Shown here: in pieces, positions 19,230 to 27,626 of the stretch | Numbering within the stretch: the stretch's first letter is position 1 | Layout of the letters: every line of letters starts with the position of its first letter | Assembly: GCA_945878725.1 (NCBI GenBank) | Contig: CAMCTY010000020.1 | Location: 1-38,541, forward strand | Direction of reading: 5' to 3' | DNA from: Bifidobacterium breve | GTDB taxonomy: Bacteria > Actinomycetota > Acidimicrobiia > Acidimicrobiales > Acidimicrobilacustridaceae | DNA length: 38,541 nt | Notes under the pieces: generated by a model | What the model was told of the DNA's origin: nothing | What the model saw: the letters and a program-made list of their open reading frames with translations, nothing else | Database searches by the model: none | Translations under genes and position numbers: made by a program

Positions 19230-21272
19230 TCAGTTTCGGGCCACGACTGCGGCCAGCGTTTCAGTCTTGGAGAACACCGGCGTCGAATTTGCGGCGTTCG
19301 GACCGACCGGCCAGAACGGTGCTTTGTAGACGGCAATCGCCGCTGACTGAGCGCAATCGCCGGTCGGTTTGCACACCATCTGATTAGAGACTCCCCGGTA
19401 GCCGTTGATCACACGGATGGCCTCGACGAGCGCCGAACGAGGAATCGAAATTGATCCGTCCGCGCCCAATACGGCAATTCGTTGGATCGAATCGAAGAGC
19501 AGATTCGTCGCGTCGAATGCCGAGGTGTTCCAGACCGAGAGGGGCTGACCGCCGAAGGTGCTGATGTAGGCCTTCTCGTACTGCTCGCTGTAGAACGGTT
19601 TTCTGCTGAGTGCTGCGATGTCCGGCCCCGACGCGTACGCGCTTACACGTGTAGCGGCAGGCACGACGTCGCTGTTGGCACAGGCATCACTCGTGACAAC
19701 CGCCATCTTCCCGCCACCGGGAGTGTCCGCGATCGCGTCCATAAGGTCCTCGCACACCGGCGAATTGACGGGCATGTAAACCGCATCGGCACCGGCATTG
19801 ACCAACGATCGAGCGACTGCCGAAAAGTCACTCCCCTTCGGAGCAATGACAGTCGGAAGCGCGGTGGCCCCGATGGAGCCGAGGCGAGCCACGAACGTTT
19901 GCCCAAGTTGCTCCGAGTAAACGGTGCCGTCCGAGATCACGACGACTGTCTTTGCTAAGAGCCCGTTCACGACGAAGTCAGCGACCACCGAACCCTGGAT
20001 CAGATCGTTCGGAGCGGTTCTGGCGTAGGTGCTTCCCGGCTTGACGATCGACGTGAGACCCGGGGCCGTATTCTGCGCCGACATCAGCGGAATGCCAGCG
20101 CGCGAGAAGATCGGTTCGGCAGCGTCCAATGCCGCACCTGAGCAGGACGTCCCGATAACTGCGGCCAACCGCGATCCGAGAAGGATGCGCTCTGCTCCTT
20201 CCCGTCCCCCTGCGGCCGAACACTGATCGTCAGCGGCAACAACCGATACCGAATGGCCCAGCAACATTCCGGGGGCCCCATCGAACTCCGCGTCGAGATA
20301 ATCAATGGCGAGCTCAATCCCCCGACGGGAATCCCTACCAATACCCATCGAATCGGCACCCACTCGCAGCAGTGCACCCAACTGGATCGAGTCGCCAGCT
20401 TCGATCGTGAGACATCCTCGAGGATCGGCGTCACAGGTCCCAGCGTCGGTGGCGATTGTCGAACCTGGGCCTACCCACGGCAGATAGACACCCTGCAGGA
20501 CCTCCTCCGACATCGTCTGGATCGGCTCCTTGTCCACGATGAATGGGCCCCGGAACGGCGCTGATATTCCAAGGATCAGCGCAAGGTCGAGAGCGACGAT
20601 GACGATGATGCCGACGGCGACATACGTCGTGCTGCCCCCCGTACGGAGGGCGACAAACATCGCATTAATAATGAGGGCAAGACCGGCAATGGCACTTAAG
20701 GCGAAGAGTTGAAATGGCATCTCGCTATTGGCCAGCGAAATGAGTTCACGACGAGACGAGGTGAGCTCAGCGATTGCATTGTCCATGGCATCGACTGTCG
20801 CCGCAGGGGCATAGGGGCGACTCGAAATAGAAAAGACAGTGGCCTGTAGTTCGCGCAACGAAAGGAACGCAGGTGAATCCTGCGCATCTCCATCGGCGAG
20901 TGCTTTCCAATCACTCGTGGATGCGTCTCGCAGATACTGCCCGAGCCGCACTTGAAGTGCCGATGCGTCGACCGAAGGGAGTCCCTCCGTTGCCGACGCC
21001 AGTCGACTCGACGCGGCCGCTTCCGTTCCGACGATCTGCCGGGCCTCCCTAAGCGTCGAGTATTCAGAATTAATAAGGAAACCAGTCAAGATCGCGAACA
21101 GGCTTCCGAGGGCCGTCATATAAGCGGCCGCGGCCATACCTGCATGTTCCCGATGGCCGCCGATCTTTCGATCGATCAGAAGGTAGAGAGACGCCGAAAT
21201 TGCCCCGATAACCGACATCACGATCAAAAGCAGAGCCAAGGTCGGTAGCGAGGTCAACCAATTCATGATCAC
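19230..21272 (-). CDS. DUF4239 membrane domain fused to a periplasmic-binding-protein domain
   Basis: A 680-residue two-part protein. Residues 1-255 match the DUF4239 (bestrophin-like) pattern: helices at about 10-33, 47-67, 187-209 and 215-237, a conserved EAAASSRLA stretch after helix 2, and the closing SAPFRGPFIVDKEP. Residues about 285-680 are a type 1 periplasmic-binding fold like branched-chain amino-acid receptors: IQLGALLRVGADSMGIG, RGIELAIDYLDAEF, VVAADDQCSAAGG and a long second lobe. Eight cysteines lie in this part. Positive charges fall in the loops after helices 1 and 3, which puts the binding domain outside the cell. The start is GTG at 21272 or ATG at 21266; no good Shine-Dalgarno sequence is seen. 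No permease or ATPase gene is next to it. Function unknown; a membrane-anchored ligand sensor is a reasonable guess. Confidence 0.75.
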   Translation of the reverse strand: MIMNWLTSLPTLALLLIVMSVIGAISASLYLLIDRKIGGHREHAGMAAAAYMTALGSLFAILTGFLINSEYSTLREARQIVGTEAAASSRLASATEGLPSVDASALQVRLGQYLRDASTSDWKALADGDAQDSPAFLSLRELQATVFSISSRPYAPAATVDAMDNAIAELTSSRRELISLANSEMPFQLFALSAIAGLALIINAMFVALRTGGSTTYVAVGIIVIVALDLALILGISAPFRGPFIVDKEPIQTMSEEVLQGVYLPWVGPGSTIATDAGTCDADPRGCLTIEAGDSIQLGALLRVGADSMGIGRDSRRGIELAIDYLDAEFDGAPGMLLGHSVSVVAADDQCSAAGGREGAERILLGSRLAAVIGTSCSGAALDAAEPIFSRAGIPLMSAQNTAPGLTSIVKPGSTYARTAPNDLIQGSVVADFVVNGLLAKTVVVISDGTVYSEQLGQTFVARLGSIGATALPTVIAPKGSDFSAVARSLVNAGADAVYMPVNSPVCEDLMDAIADTPGGGKMAVVTSDACANSDVVPAATRVSAYASGPDIAALSRKPFYSEQYEKAYISTFGGQPLSVWNTSAFDATNLLFDSIQRIAVLGADGSISIPRSALVEAIRVINGYRGVSNQMVCKPTGDCAQSAAIAVYKAPFWPVGPNAANSTPVFSKTETLAAVVARN

Positions 21273-21307
21273 GAGTCTGAAATCTAGGTCGCTTCGCTCT
21301 TCGACTC

Positions 21308-21319
21308 CTGCAATTGCAG
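21308..21319. promoter_or_regulatory. 12-base perfect palindrome upstream of the DUF4239-PBP gene
   Basis: CTGCAATTGCAG sits 36 bases before the GTG start and inside the 59-base gap after purH. It could be an operator for the fusion gene or chance. Confidence 0.25.
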
Positions 21320-21331
21320 TGCGCGAGAGGG

Positions 21332-22864
21332 TCAGTGGCGGAAGTGGCGCTCGCTCGTGAACACCATCGCGAGGCCGGCGGCGTTGGCGGCGGCGATGAC
21401 TTCCTCATCCCGGATCGACCCGCCCGGTTGGATCACACAGGTCGCACCAGCTTCGATCGCAGCATCGAGCCCATCGGCAAACGGAAAGAACGCGTCCGAT
21501 GCATAGGCCCCGCCCGCCGCGCGGCCCTCGGCCTTCACTGCCGCAAGATGGCCGGCATCGCGTCGGTTCTGCTGCCCGCACCCGATACCGACGGCCTGAC
21601 CATCTTTGACAAGAACGATCGCGTTCGATGTCACCTTGGCCACGACCTGCCAAGCGAGCACAAGATCGATCCATTCGGCTGCCGTCGGCACGCGATCAGT
21701 TGCGACAGTCCAGTTCGTCGGATCGTCGGTGACGAGGTCAGGAGTCTGCACGAGGTAACCACCGTCGATCGGACGAAGCGACAACCCCGGCGCACCTGGT
21801 GCAACGGCAGTGAGAATGCGCAGGTTCTTCTTCTCCTGCAGCGCGGCAAGAGCGTCGGGCTCGTACCCGGGGGCAACGAGCACTTCGGTGAACACTGGCG
21901 CGATCGCTTGCGCAACCTCAAGAGTCACAATGCGGTTGACGGCGATGATTCCACCAAAGGCCGAGACGGTGTCACACGCATGCGCCTGCGTATAGGCGGT
22001 AAGGATGTCGTCGGCTACAGCGACACCACACGGGTTGGCGTGCTTAATCACAACAGCCGCCGGACGCTCACCGATCGAGTGCACGAGACGCCATGCTGCC
22101 TCGGTGTCATACACGTTGAGATAGCTCATCTCCTTGCCGCCATGCTGCACTGCTGTCGACCACCAACCGGTTTCACCGACGGCGGAGTAACGAGCGCCAA
22201 CCTGATGCGGGTTCTCGCCGTAGCGAAGCACCTGATCGCGCACAAGCGAAAGCTTGATCGTTGCGGGAAGGTCGGCCTCCCCATTGGCGGTTGCGGATGC
22301 GGAGCCGGCGGCCGGCATGCCCGCGTCGAACCAGGCAAGGATCTCGGCGTCGTAGGCCGCGGTGTGCGCAAATGCATCACGGGCGAGTTGCGTTCGCGTT
22401 GCTTGCGACAGCGAACCATTGGCCTTCAGTTCGTCGACAATCTCGTTGTACCGCGAGGGGTCAGTGACGATGCCGACATGCGCGTGGTTCTTCGCAGCAC
22501 CGCGAACCATCGTCGGGCCACCGACGTCAATGAGTTCGATCGACGGCTCGGCCGAGAAGGGATAGAGGTTGGCGACGACAAGATCAATCGACTCGATGCC
22601 GTAGGTATCCATGTCGGCGCGATGTTCGGGGTTTGTCGGGTCGGCGAGGATGCCGCCGTGAACTTTCGGATGGAGCGTCACGACTCGGTGACCAAGGATC
22701 GCCGGGAAGCCGGTGAGATCGGCAACATCGGTGACGGGGATGCCAGCTTCGGCGATCACCCGGGCGGTGCCACCGCTTGAAACGAGATCCCAACCGAGAT
22801 CGTTCAGGGAGCGCGCCAGATCGACCACACCGGACTTGTCATAGACGGACAGGAGAGCCCTCAT
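21332..22864 (-). CDS. purH: Bifunctional AICAR transformylase / IMP cyclohydrolase
   Basis: A 510-residue enzyme for the last two steps of IMP synthesis. The N-terminal cyclohydrolase domain shows [19 protein letters not shown] and [11 protein letters not shown]. The C-terminal transformylase domain shows [13 protein letters not shown] with the catalytic Lys-His pair, [10 protein letters not shown], and [11 protein letters not shown] near the end. Length is typical. It overlaps purN by four bases, so the two transformylases that use 10-formyl-tetrahydrofolate are coupled. It ends close to the folate genes in map terms but in a separate transcript. Confidence 0.96.
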   Translation of the reverse strand: MRALLSVYDKSGVVDLARSLNDLGWDLVSSGGTARVIAEAGIPVTDVADLTGFPAILGHRVVTLHPKVHGGILADPTNPEHRADMDTYGIESIDLVVANLYPFSAEPSIELIDVGGPTMVRGAAKNHAHVGIVTDPSRYNEIVDELKANGSLSQATRTQLARDAFAHTAAYDAEILAWFDAGMPAAGSASATANGEADLPATIKLSLVRDQVLRYGENPHQVGARYSAVGETGWWSTAVQHGGKEMSYLNVYDTEAAWRLVHSIGERPAAVVIKHANPCGVAVADDILTAYTQAHACDTVSAFGGIIAVNRIVTLEVAQAIAPVFTEVLVAPGYEPDALAALQEKKNLRILTAVAPGAPGLSLRPIDGGYLVQTPDLVTDDPTNWTVATDRVPTAAEWIDLVLAWQVVAKVTSNAIVLVKDGQAVGIGCGQQNRRDAGHLAAVKAEGRAAGGAYASDAFFPFADGLDAAIEAGATCVIQPGGSIRDEEVIAAANAAGLAMVFTSERHFRH

Positions 22865-23424
22865 TGGACACTGCCCCTTTCGATAATTTCGGAGATGGTT
22901 CGAACGTAAATACGGCGCTCGACGGCCTTGATGCGTTCATGCAGCGATTCGACGGTGTCAGCGGGTTCCACGACAACCGCCTCCTGAGCGAGGATCGGGC
23001 CAGCGTCGACTTCTTCGGTGGCGATGTGCACGGTGCAACCGGTGACCTTCACCCCATACGCAAGCGCATCGGCGACGCCGTGCCAACCCGGGAAGGAGGG
23101 AAGAAGGGCGGGATGCGTGTTGAGCACATGTCCGGGAAACGCGTCGAACATGCCCTTACCAAGCACGGTGCCAAACCCAGCCATGGCGACGAGTTCGATG
23201 TCCCAGCCGCTAAGGACACCGAGAACCTCGGCCGTGAAGCCGTGGCGGTCGAAGTCCGGGCCATAGGTGCGGCGCTCAATTAGTTCGCAGGAAATGCCGT
23301 TGCGAGCTGCGACTTCCTGCGCCCCGCACGCACGGTCGACGACGACCACGGCAACCGGCACACCAGCCGCGCACATGGCATCAAGGATGGTTCCACTTCC
23401 GGAAGCCAAAACAGCGAGTCGCAT
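22861..23424 (-). CDS. purN: Phosphoribosylglycinamide formyltransferase
   Basis: A 187-residue GAR transformylase. The catalytic triad is present: Asn102 and His104 in LNTHPALLPSFPG, and Asp140 in the EEVDAGPILAQ motif. GVKVTGCTVHIATEEVD matches the family strand. Two usual motifs are altered: the N-terminal phosphate loop reads ASGSGTILDAM instead of the SGxGSN form, and the central AGFMRIL-like motif reads AGFGTVL. The enzyme probably works, but its GAR-binding loop is unusual. It heads the purN-purH pair. Confidence 0.9.
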   Translation of the reverse strand: MRLAVLASGSGTILDAMCAAGVPVAVVVVDRACGAQEVAARNGISCELIERRTYGPDFDRHGFTAEVLGVLSGWDIELVAMAGFGTVLGKGMFDAFPGHVLNTHPALLPSFPGWHGVADALAYGVKVTGCTVHIATEEVDAGPILAQEAVVVEPADTVESLHERIKAVERRIYVRTISEIIERGSVQ

Positions 23425-23458
23425 ACTGCAGCGAATCTATCAGGACGCCAGAAGGGGT

Positions 23459-23487
23459 CTTCCCGGCTAGGCGCCGGTGACGGGAAG
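23459..23487 (-). terminator. Hairpin after the DinB-like gene
   Basis: CTTCCCG and CGGGAAG pair over seven bases with a GC-rich 15-base interior that contains a further GGCGCC palindrome. It lies just beyond the stop of the DinB-like gene and 35 bases before the purN start, so it may separate the two minus-strand transcripts. Confidence 0.4.
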
Positions 23488-23489
23488 TC

Positions 23490-23957
23490 TCAACGCCCGG
23501 TGTCGCCGTCCAAAAGTTCTCGGATGATGTCGGCATGACCAGCGTGACGAGCGACTTCCTCAAGCATGTGCCCGAGCACCCAGCGGAGGTTCACCATCTC
23601 ACCCCGGCCTACCTGCACACATTCGGCATTCAGGTCAGTCGAAGCATCGAGCATTGCGTCGACCCGTTGACGAGCGAGCACGTAACGCTCGAGCGAGACA
23701 CCGATCGGCCCGCGCTCGTAATCAGGGGCCACGAACTCCTGCCCAGCGAAACAATGCAGGAACCAGTACTCCTCGACGAAGACAAGATGGTTGACCAGCC
23801 ACACCAACGTGGTGTCCGAGGGCAACAGTTGTCGGGCTGCTGCTTCGTCGCTCACACCCGAGACCTTGCGCACGAATGACTCCCGCTGAAAGTCGAACAG
23901 CGCGCGCAGTGTGGCGAACTCGTCGGTGACGAGATGCGGAGGGCCAGCGTCGGTCAT
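23490..23957 (-). CDS. DinB-like (DUF664) four-helix-bundle protein
   Basis: A 155-residue protein with the DinB/YfiT fold pattern: WLVNHLVFVEEYWF (first metal-site histidine, about 50-63) and LRWVLGHMLEEVARHAGHADIIREL near the C-terminus, where the two histidines of the HxxxH-type pair complete a likely metal site. In Actinobacteria some relatives are mycothiol-dependent transferases or maleylpyruvate isomerases, while most are uncharacterised. Its substrate cannot be assigned. It stands between sucD and purN on the same strand. Confidence 0.8.
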   Translation of the reverse strand: MTDAGPPHLVTDEFATLRALFDFQRESFVRKVSGVSDEAAARQLLPSDTTLVWLVNHLVFVEEYWFLHCFAGQEFVAPDYERGPIGVSLERYVLARQRVDAMLDASTDLNAECVQVGRGEMVNLRWVLGHMLEEVARHAGHADIIRELLDGDTGR

Positions 23958-23978
23958 GACGACACGTTAGGGAAAACG

Positions 23979-24010
23979 ACGAAGGCCCGGCGCAATAGCA
24001 GGGCCTTCGT
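23979..24010 (-). terminator. Rho-independent terminator of sucCD
   Basis: ACGAAGGCCC and GGGCCTTCGT form a perfect 10-bp stem with a 12-base loop, 24 bases past the sucD stop. In the minus direction it is followed by CGTTTTCCC, a short T-run. This is the best terminator in the window. Confidence 0.8.
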
Positions 24011-24033
24011 GCAACAACGTTGAAGCGGAAGGC

Positions 24034-24927
24034 TCAGGCCCAGCCGTGCTCGCGCACAACCTCAACCATGAGTTCGCCGGCTTCGGTGGGGTTCTTGCCC
24101 ACGCGCACACCAGCGGCTTCGAGTGCTTCCATCTTGGCGGCGGCAGTGCCCTTGCCACCCGAGACGATGGCGCCAGCGTGGCCCATCTTCTTCCCGGGGG
24201 GAGCCGTGACACCGGCGACGTAGGAAACAACCGGCTTCGACATCTTGTTCTTGATGAACTCGGCTGCTTCTTCTTCGGCTGAACCACCGATTTCGCCGAT
24301 CATCATGACGGCCTTGGTGTCGGGATCGGCTTCGAATGCCTCGAGGCAATCGATGAACGACGTACCGGGAACCGGATCGCCACCGATACCGACGCACGTG
24401 GTGACGCCGATGTTCTGAAGCTTGAGTTCATAGAGCGCCTGGTAGGTGAGCGTGCCGGAGCGGCTCACGATGCCCACCGGGCCACCGGGCTTGGCGATCT
24501 CGCCAGCGGTGATTCCGATGTTGCACTTTCCGGGGCTGATGATGCCGGGACAGTTCGGGCCAAGAAGGCGCACGTTCGGGAAGTCGCGCTTGAGTTCGTT
24601 GTAGAACCACGCTTCGTCATGTGCCGGCACACCTTCGGTGATGCACACGATGAATTCGACGCCACCTTCAGCGGCATCCATGATCGCAGCGCGCACGCCG
24701 GGAGCGGGGATGAAGATGCATGACGCATTGGCGCCAGTGGCAGCAACAGCTTCACCGACATTGGCGAAGATCGGAATGCCGTCGACGTCCTCGCCGGCCT
24801 TCTTGGGGTTCGTGCCACCAACAACATTGGTGCCGTAATCGCGGTTGCGCAGGCCGTAGAAGCGACCCTGCGAACCGGTGAGGCCCTGGTAGATGACCTT
24901 TGTGTTCTCGTCTACGAAGATGCTCAC
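24034..24927 (-). CDS. sucD: Succinyl-CoA synthetase alpha subunit
   Basis: A 297-residue subunit of the TCA enzyme that makes succinate and ATP or GTP from succinyl-CoA. The CoA-binding Rossmann domain begins at [20 protein letters not shown] and [10 protein letters not shown] follow, [14 protein letters not shown] is conserved, and His250 in [12 protein letters not shown] is the phosphorylated residue. The start is GTG at 24927, with AGGA upstream. The gene is eight bases behind sucC, as usual. Confidence 0.97.
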   Translation of the reverse strand: MSIFVDENTKVIYQGLTGSQGRFYGLRNRDYGTNVVGGTNPKKAGEDVDGIPIFANVGEAVAATGANASCIFIPAPGVRAAIMDAAEGGVEFIVCITEGVPAHDEAWFYNELKRDFPNVRLLGPNCPGIISPGKCNIGITAGEIAKPGGPVGIVSRSGTLTYQALYELKLQNIGVTTCVGIGGDPVPGTSFIDCLEAFEADPDTKAVMMIGEIGGSAEEEAAEFIKNKMSKPVVSYVAGVTAPPGKKMGHAGAIVSGGKGTAAAKMEALEAAGVRVGKNPTEAGELMVEVVREHGWA

Positions 24928-24935
24928 AGGATTCC

Positions 24936-26078
24936 TCAGTTCTTCTTCGCGAGTGCGACTGCGGCAGCAGCGGCTTCGAGCATGGTGGGCTTGCTCTGGA
25001 GCTTGTCCGACAGGTGTGGTTCAAGCAGCGCCCGACCCTCTTCGGCGTTGGTGCCGTCGAGGCGGATCACGATCGGAGCAGCGATGTCGACTCGCGACAG
25101 CGCTTCGATAATGCCCTTGGCAACTTCTTCGCCGCGGGTGATGCCGCCGAAGATGTTGATGAAGATCGACTTGACCTTCGGATCGTCGTTGATGACCTGA
25201 AGTGCTCCGGCCATGACGTCGGCGTTGGCGCCGCCGCCGATGTCCAGGAAGTTGGCGGCTTCGCCACCGGCCTGATTGACCACGTCGAGCGTGCTCATTG
25301 CGAGACCGGCGCCGTTGGCGATGATGCCAACGCTTCCGTCGAGGCCCACGTACTGGAGGCCCTTCTCGTGCGCAGCCTCTTCACGAACGTCACGTACCTG
25401 CGTTGCCGCGTAGTCGTCCCACTCGTGGCGGAACTCAGCGTTGTCGTCGAGGGTGACCTTGGCGTCAAGCGCATGGACGTTGCCGTCGGTCTTTACGATC
25501 AGCGGGTTGATCTCCGCAAGATCGGCGTCGCCTTCGACGTAAGCCGTGTAGAGCTTGAGCAGCAGCGCAACGGCACCGTCGGTGACGTCGGGGTTGAGCT
25601 TGGCGGCCAGCACCCATGCGCGGCACACCTCTTCGGTGAGGCCGTCGACAGGGTCGATCCAGATCTTGGCGATCGCGTCGGGGTTTTCGACGGCAACCGT
25701 TTCGATCTCGACGCCACCCTCTTTGGAGAGCATGCCGAGATGCTTCTTGGCCGAACGATCGAGCGTGAACGACGCGTAGTACTCCTCCGCGATGTCCGAC
25801 GCGATCTCGATCCACAAGGTGCGCGTGATGTGCCCCGAGATGTCGAGTCCGAGAATGTTTCCGGCGTGCTCGCGCACTTCGTCGGCATTGTTGGCGAGCT
25901 TGACGCCGCCTGCCTTGCCACGACCACCGGCATGCACCTGGGCCTTGACGACGACCGGGTAACCGACTGCCTCTGCGGCGGCCAGTGCCTCGTCTACGGA
26001 TGTGACAGCTCGTCCATCAGATACGGGTATGCCGAACTGAGCGAAGAACTGCTTGCCTTGAAATTCGAGAAGATCCAC
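24936..26078 (-). CDS. sucC: Succinyl-CoA synthetase beta subunit
   Basis: A 380-residue ATP-grasp subunit that binds nucleotide and CoA's partner site. LLEFQGKQFF is the family N-terminus, VVVKAQVHAGGRGKAGGVKL holds the nucleotide-binding lysine and glycine loop, DLAEINPLIV carries metal ligands, and GSVGIIANGAGLAMSTLD and GGGANADVM form the C-terminal CoA-ligase part. Length is slightly shorter than E. coli SucC. The start is GTG at 26078. It diverges from the Rieske-like gene across 150 bases that hold a 13-base tandem repeat (26154-26179) but no clear promoter. Confidence 0.97.
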   Translation of the reverse strand: MDLLEFQGKQFFAQFGIPVSDGRAVTSVDEALAAAEAVGYPVVVKAQVHAGGRGKAGGVKLANNADEVREHAGNILGLDISGHITRTLWIEIASDIAEEYYASFTLDRSAKKHLGMLSKEGGVEIETVAVENPDAIAKIWIDPVDGLTEEVCRAWVLAAKLNPDVTDGAVALLLKLYTAYVEGDADLAEINPLIVKTDGNVHALDAKVTLDDNAEFRHEWDDYAATQVRDVREEAAHEKGLQYVGLDGSVGIIANGAGLAMSTLDVVNQAGGEAANFLDIGGGANADVMAGALQVINDDPKVKSIFINIFGGITRGEEVAKGIIEALSRVDIAAPIVIRLDGTNAEEGRALLEPHLSDKLQSKPTMLEAAAAAVALAKKN

Positions 26079-26153
26079 GGCGACAACGTAGTCAGTCCGA
26101 AGGCATCCCTCCCAAACCGCCCCTCCTGACCCTCTCTGATTGACCCGCTCCGG

Positions 26154-26179
26154 CGACCCTCGCTGACGACCCTCGCTGG
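26154..26179. repeat. Two tandem copies of a 13-base unit
   Basis: CGACCCTCGCTGA at 26154-26166 is followed at once by a copy differing only in the last base (26167-26179). It lies in the divergent gap between sucC and the Rieske-like gene, where paired regulator sites are possible but unproven. Confidence 0.6.
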
Positions 26180-26228
26180 CGGAGGGGCCGACTTCACCCG
26201 CCCCTCCCCATGAGGCGATACTTGGCCC

Positions 26229-26741
26229 ATGAGCCCGGTCAAGGAAACCAAGACCCGCGCCCCGAGATCGGTGATCCTTGCCGTCGCGGGCATCGTCATC
26301 GGGATTGGTCTCGTCCTCCTCCTTTTCGTGGTGGCGATTCCTTCTCTCACCGAATCGGGAACTGTTGAGGTGAAACTCGGTTCCGAAACCTACGACGCCG
26401 GTCGGGCCGCTTCGAGGGCCTCGAACATCGCCTCCGGAGGGCCTCTGTTGTTCTCCGACGTGTCAGGTGGAAGGCGCGACATCTACCTCCAGCACATCGG
26501 CGACGATCCCGGCACGGGATGGTTCGCGTTCGACGCCCGCCGCCCCGGACAGAGCCGATCGTGCACGCTTCAATGGCAGGCCGAGTCGCGTGACTTCCGT
26601 GACCCATGCGACGGGTCCATCGTGGCGGCCGACGGGGCCGGCCTCACCGATTATCCGGTGACCATCACCGACGACGGCAACGTCATCGTGGACCTACGTG
26701 GAGATGCCGTCGAGACAACGACGAGCACCTCAGACAAGTAA
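26229..26741 (+). CDS. One-pass membrane protein with a degenerate Rieske-like domain
   Basis: A 170-residue protein with a basic N-terminus, one transmembrane helix (about 14-38) and an outside domain. The region 110-156 follows the Rieske pattern: SCTLQW (111-116) stands where CTHxGC is expected, FRDPCDGS (123-130) where FxCPCHGS is expected, and then ADGAGLTDYPVTITDDGNVIVDL, the usual closing strands. Three of the four cluster ligands are gone (His to Leu114, Cys to Asp125, His to Asp128), and Cys112 and Cys127 could form a disulfide. It therefore should not bind a [2Fe-2S] cluster. A structural or assembly role at the membrane is possible. The Rieske relation is inference from motif spacing. 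Confidence 0.55.
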   Translation: MSPVKETKTRAPRSVILAVAGIVIGIGLVLLLFVVAIPSLTESGTVEVKLGSETYDAGRAASRASNIASGGPLLFSDVSGGRRDIYLQHIGDDPGTGWFAFDARRPGQSRSCTLQWQAESRDFRDPCDGSIVAADGAGLTDYPVTITDDGNVIVDLRGDAVETTTSTSDK

Positions 26742-26771
26742 TCATCGGCTAGGCAGTCATCGCCTCGATGG

Positions 26772-27626
26772 TCATGGTCTTGACGGGAACACACGAAGTT
26801 GCGGTGTTTGTCGAACAACATCGACCTCACCCGAGAGTTCACTCTCACCAGTAGCGAAACTTCCTGTGGCTGTCGTTACTTGCCCGTTGCGAGCAACTCC
26901 ACCTTCGACATAAAAATCACCGAGAAATGCCGCTACTTCGTCCGATGATGGATTTCGATACAGCGTCACCGGATCGTCGTATTGCATAACTGAACCGTTC
27001 ATCATCACTGCGATGCGATCGGCAACGGCAAGAGCTTCGATTCGGTCGTGAGTGACGATGATTGCGGTTGCCCCTTCGGCCCGCAGTGCAGAAACGACAT
27101 CAGCACAAATCTCCGGTCGCATGGCCGCATCGAGAGCTGAGAACGGTTCGTCCATGACGATGAGTTGGGGCTGTGGGGCCAGTGCGCGCGCGAGCGCCAC
27201 CCGCTGTTGCTGTCCACCAGACAGTTCGTCGACATGCCGACGTTCGAAGCCGCTCATGCCAACGAGTTCAAGGCACTCGGCGATACGGGCATTGCGACGT
27301 GATGAACGCTCAAGTCCAAATCCAACGTTGCCCGCCACATCAAGATGCGGGAACAATGCACCTTCCTGGGGGACGTAACCGACGTGACGGCGCTCAGGAA
27401 GGACGAACGTTGTGTCGTCGGAGACCACATCGTCATTGATTGAAATCGTTCCCGAGTCAGGACGTTCAAATCCGGCGATACAACGCAAAACGGTGGTTTT
27501 GCCACTGCCCGATGGACCAACGATTACAGCAATCTGTCCTGATTCGACAGAAAAGGAAACAGAATCAGCGACTCGCGCGCCATCAAAGGACTTTGTGACT
27601 GACTCCACCTTGAGCGTTGTCTTCAC
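26772..27626 (-). CDS. fbpC: Ferric iron ABC importer, ATP-binding protein
   Basis: A 284-residue ATPase that drives Fe3+ import. Walker A is GPSGSGKT (37-44), the Q-loop is in VGYVPQEGALFPHL, the signature is LSGGQQQR (135-142), Walker B is IVMDEP with Glu160, and His193 is in the switch IIVTHD. The F-P-H-L element after the Q-loop is typical of the FbpC/polyamine/sulfate group. The region after the ATPase core is short (about 60 residues), so only part of the usual TOBE regulatory domain can be present. It overlaps the permease stop region by four bases and ends 30 bases from the convergent Rieske-like gene. Confidence 0.9.
   Translation of the reverse strand: MKTTLKVESVTKSFDGARVADSVSFSVESGQIAVIVGPSGSGKTTVLRCIAGFERPDSGTISINDDVVSDDTTFVLPERRHVGYVPQEGALFPHLDVAGNVGFGLERSSRRNARIAECLELVGMSGFERRHVDELSGGQQQRVALARALAPQPQLIVMDEPFSALDAAMRPEICADVVSALRAEGATAIIVTHDRIEALAVADRIAVMMNGSVMQYDDPVTLYRNPSSDEVAAFLGDFYVEGGVARNGQVTTATGSFATGESELSGEVDVVRQTPQLRVFPSRP

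Noticed and set aside
19172..19336. A longer start for the VOC protein, giving 55 extra residues.
   Set aside because: The extra part overlaps the end of the DUF4239-PBP gene, is rich in Arg/Ser/Pro as shadow frames are, and the family domain begins right at the Met encoded at 19171.
21314..22780. A 488-codon plus-strand frame opposite purH.
   Set aside because: purH is complete with all motifs in order; the opposite frame has no recognisable domain and no ribosome site.
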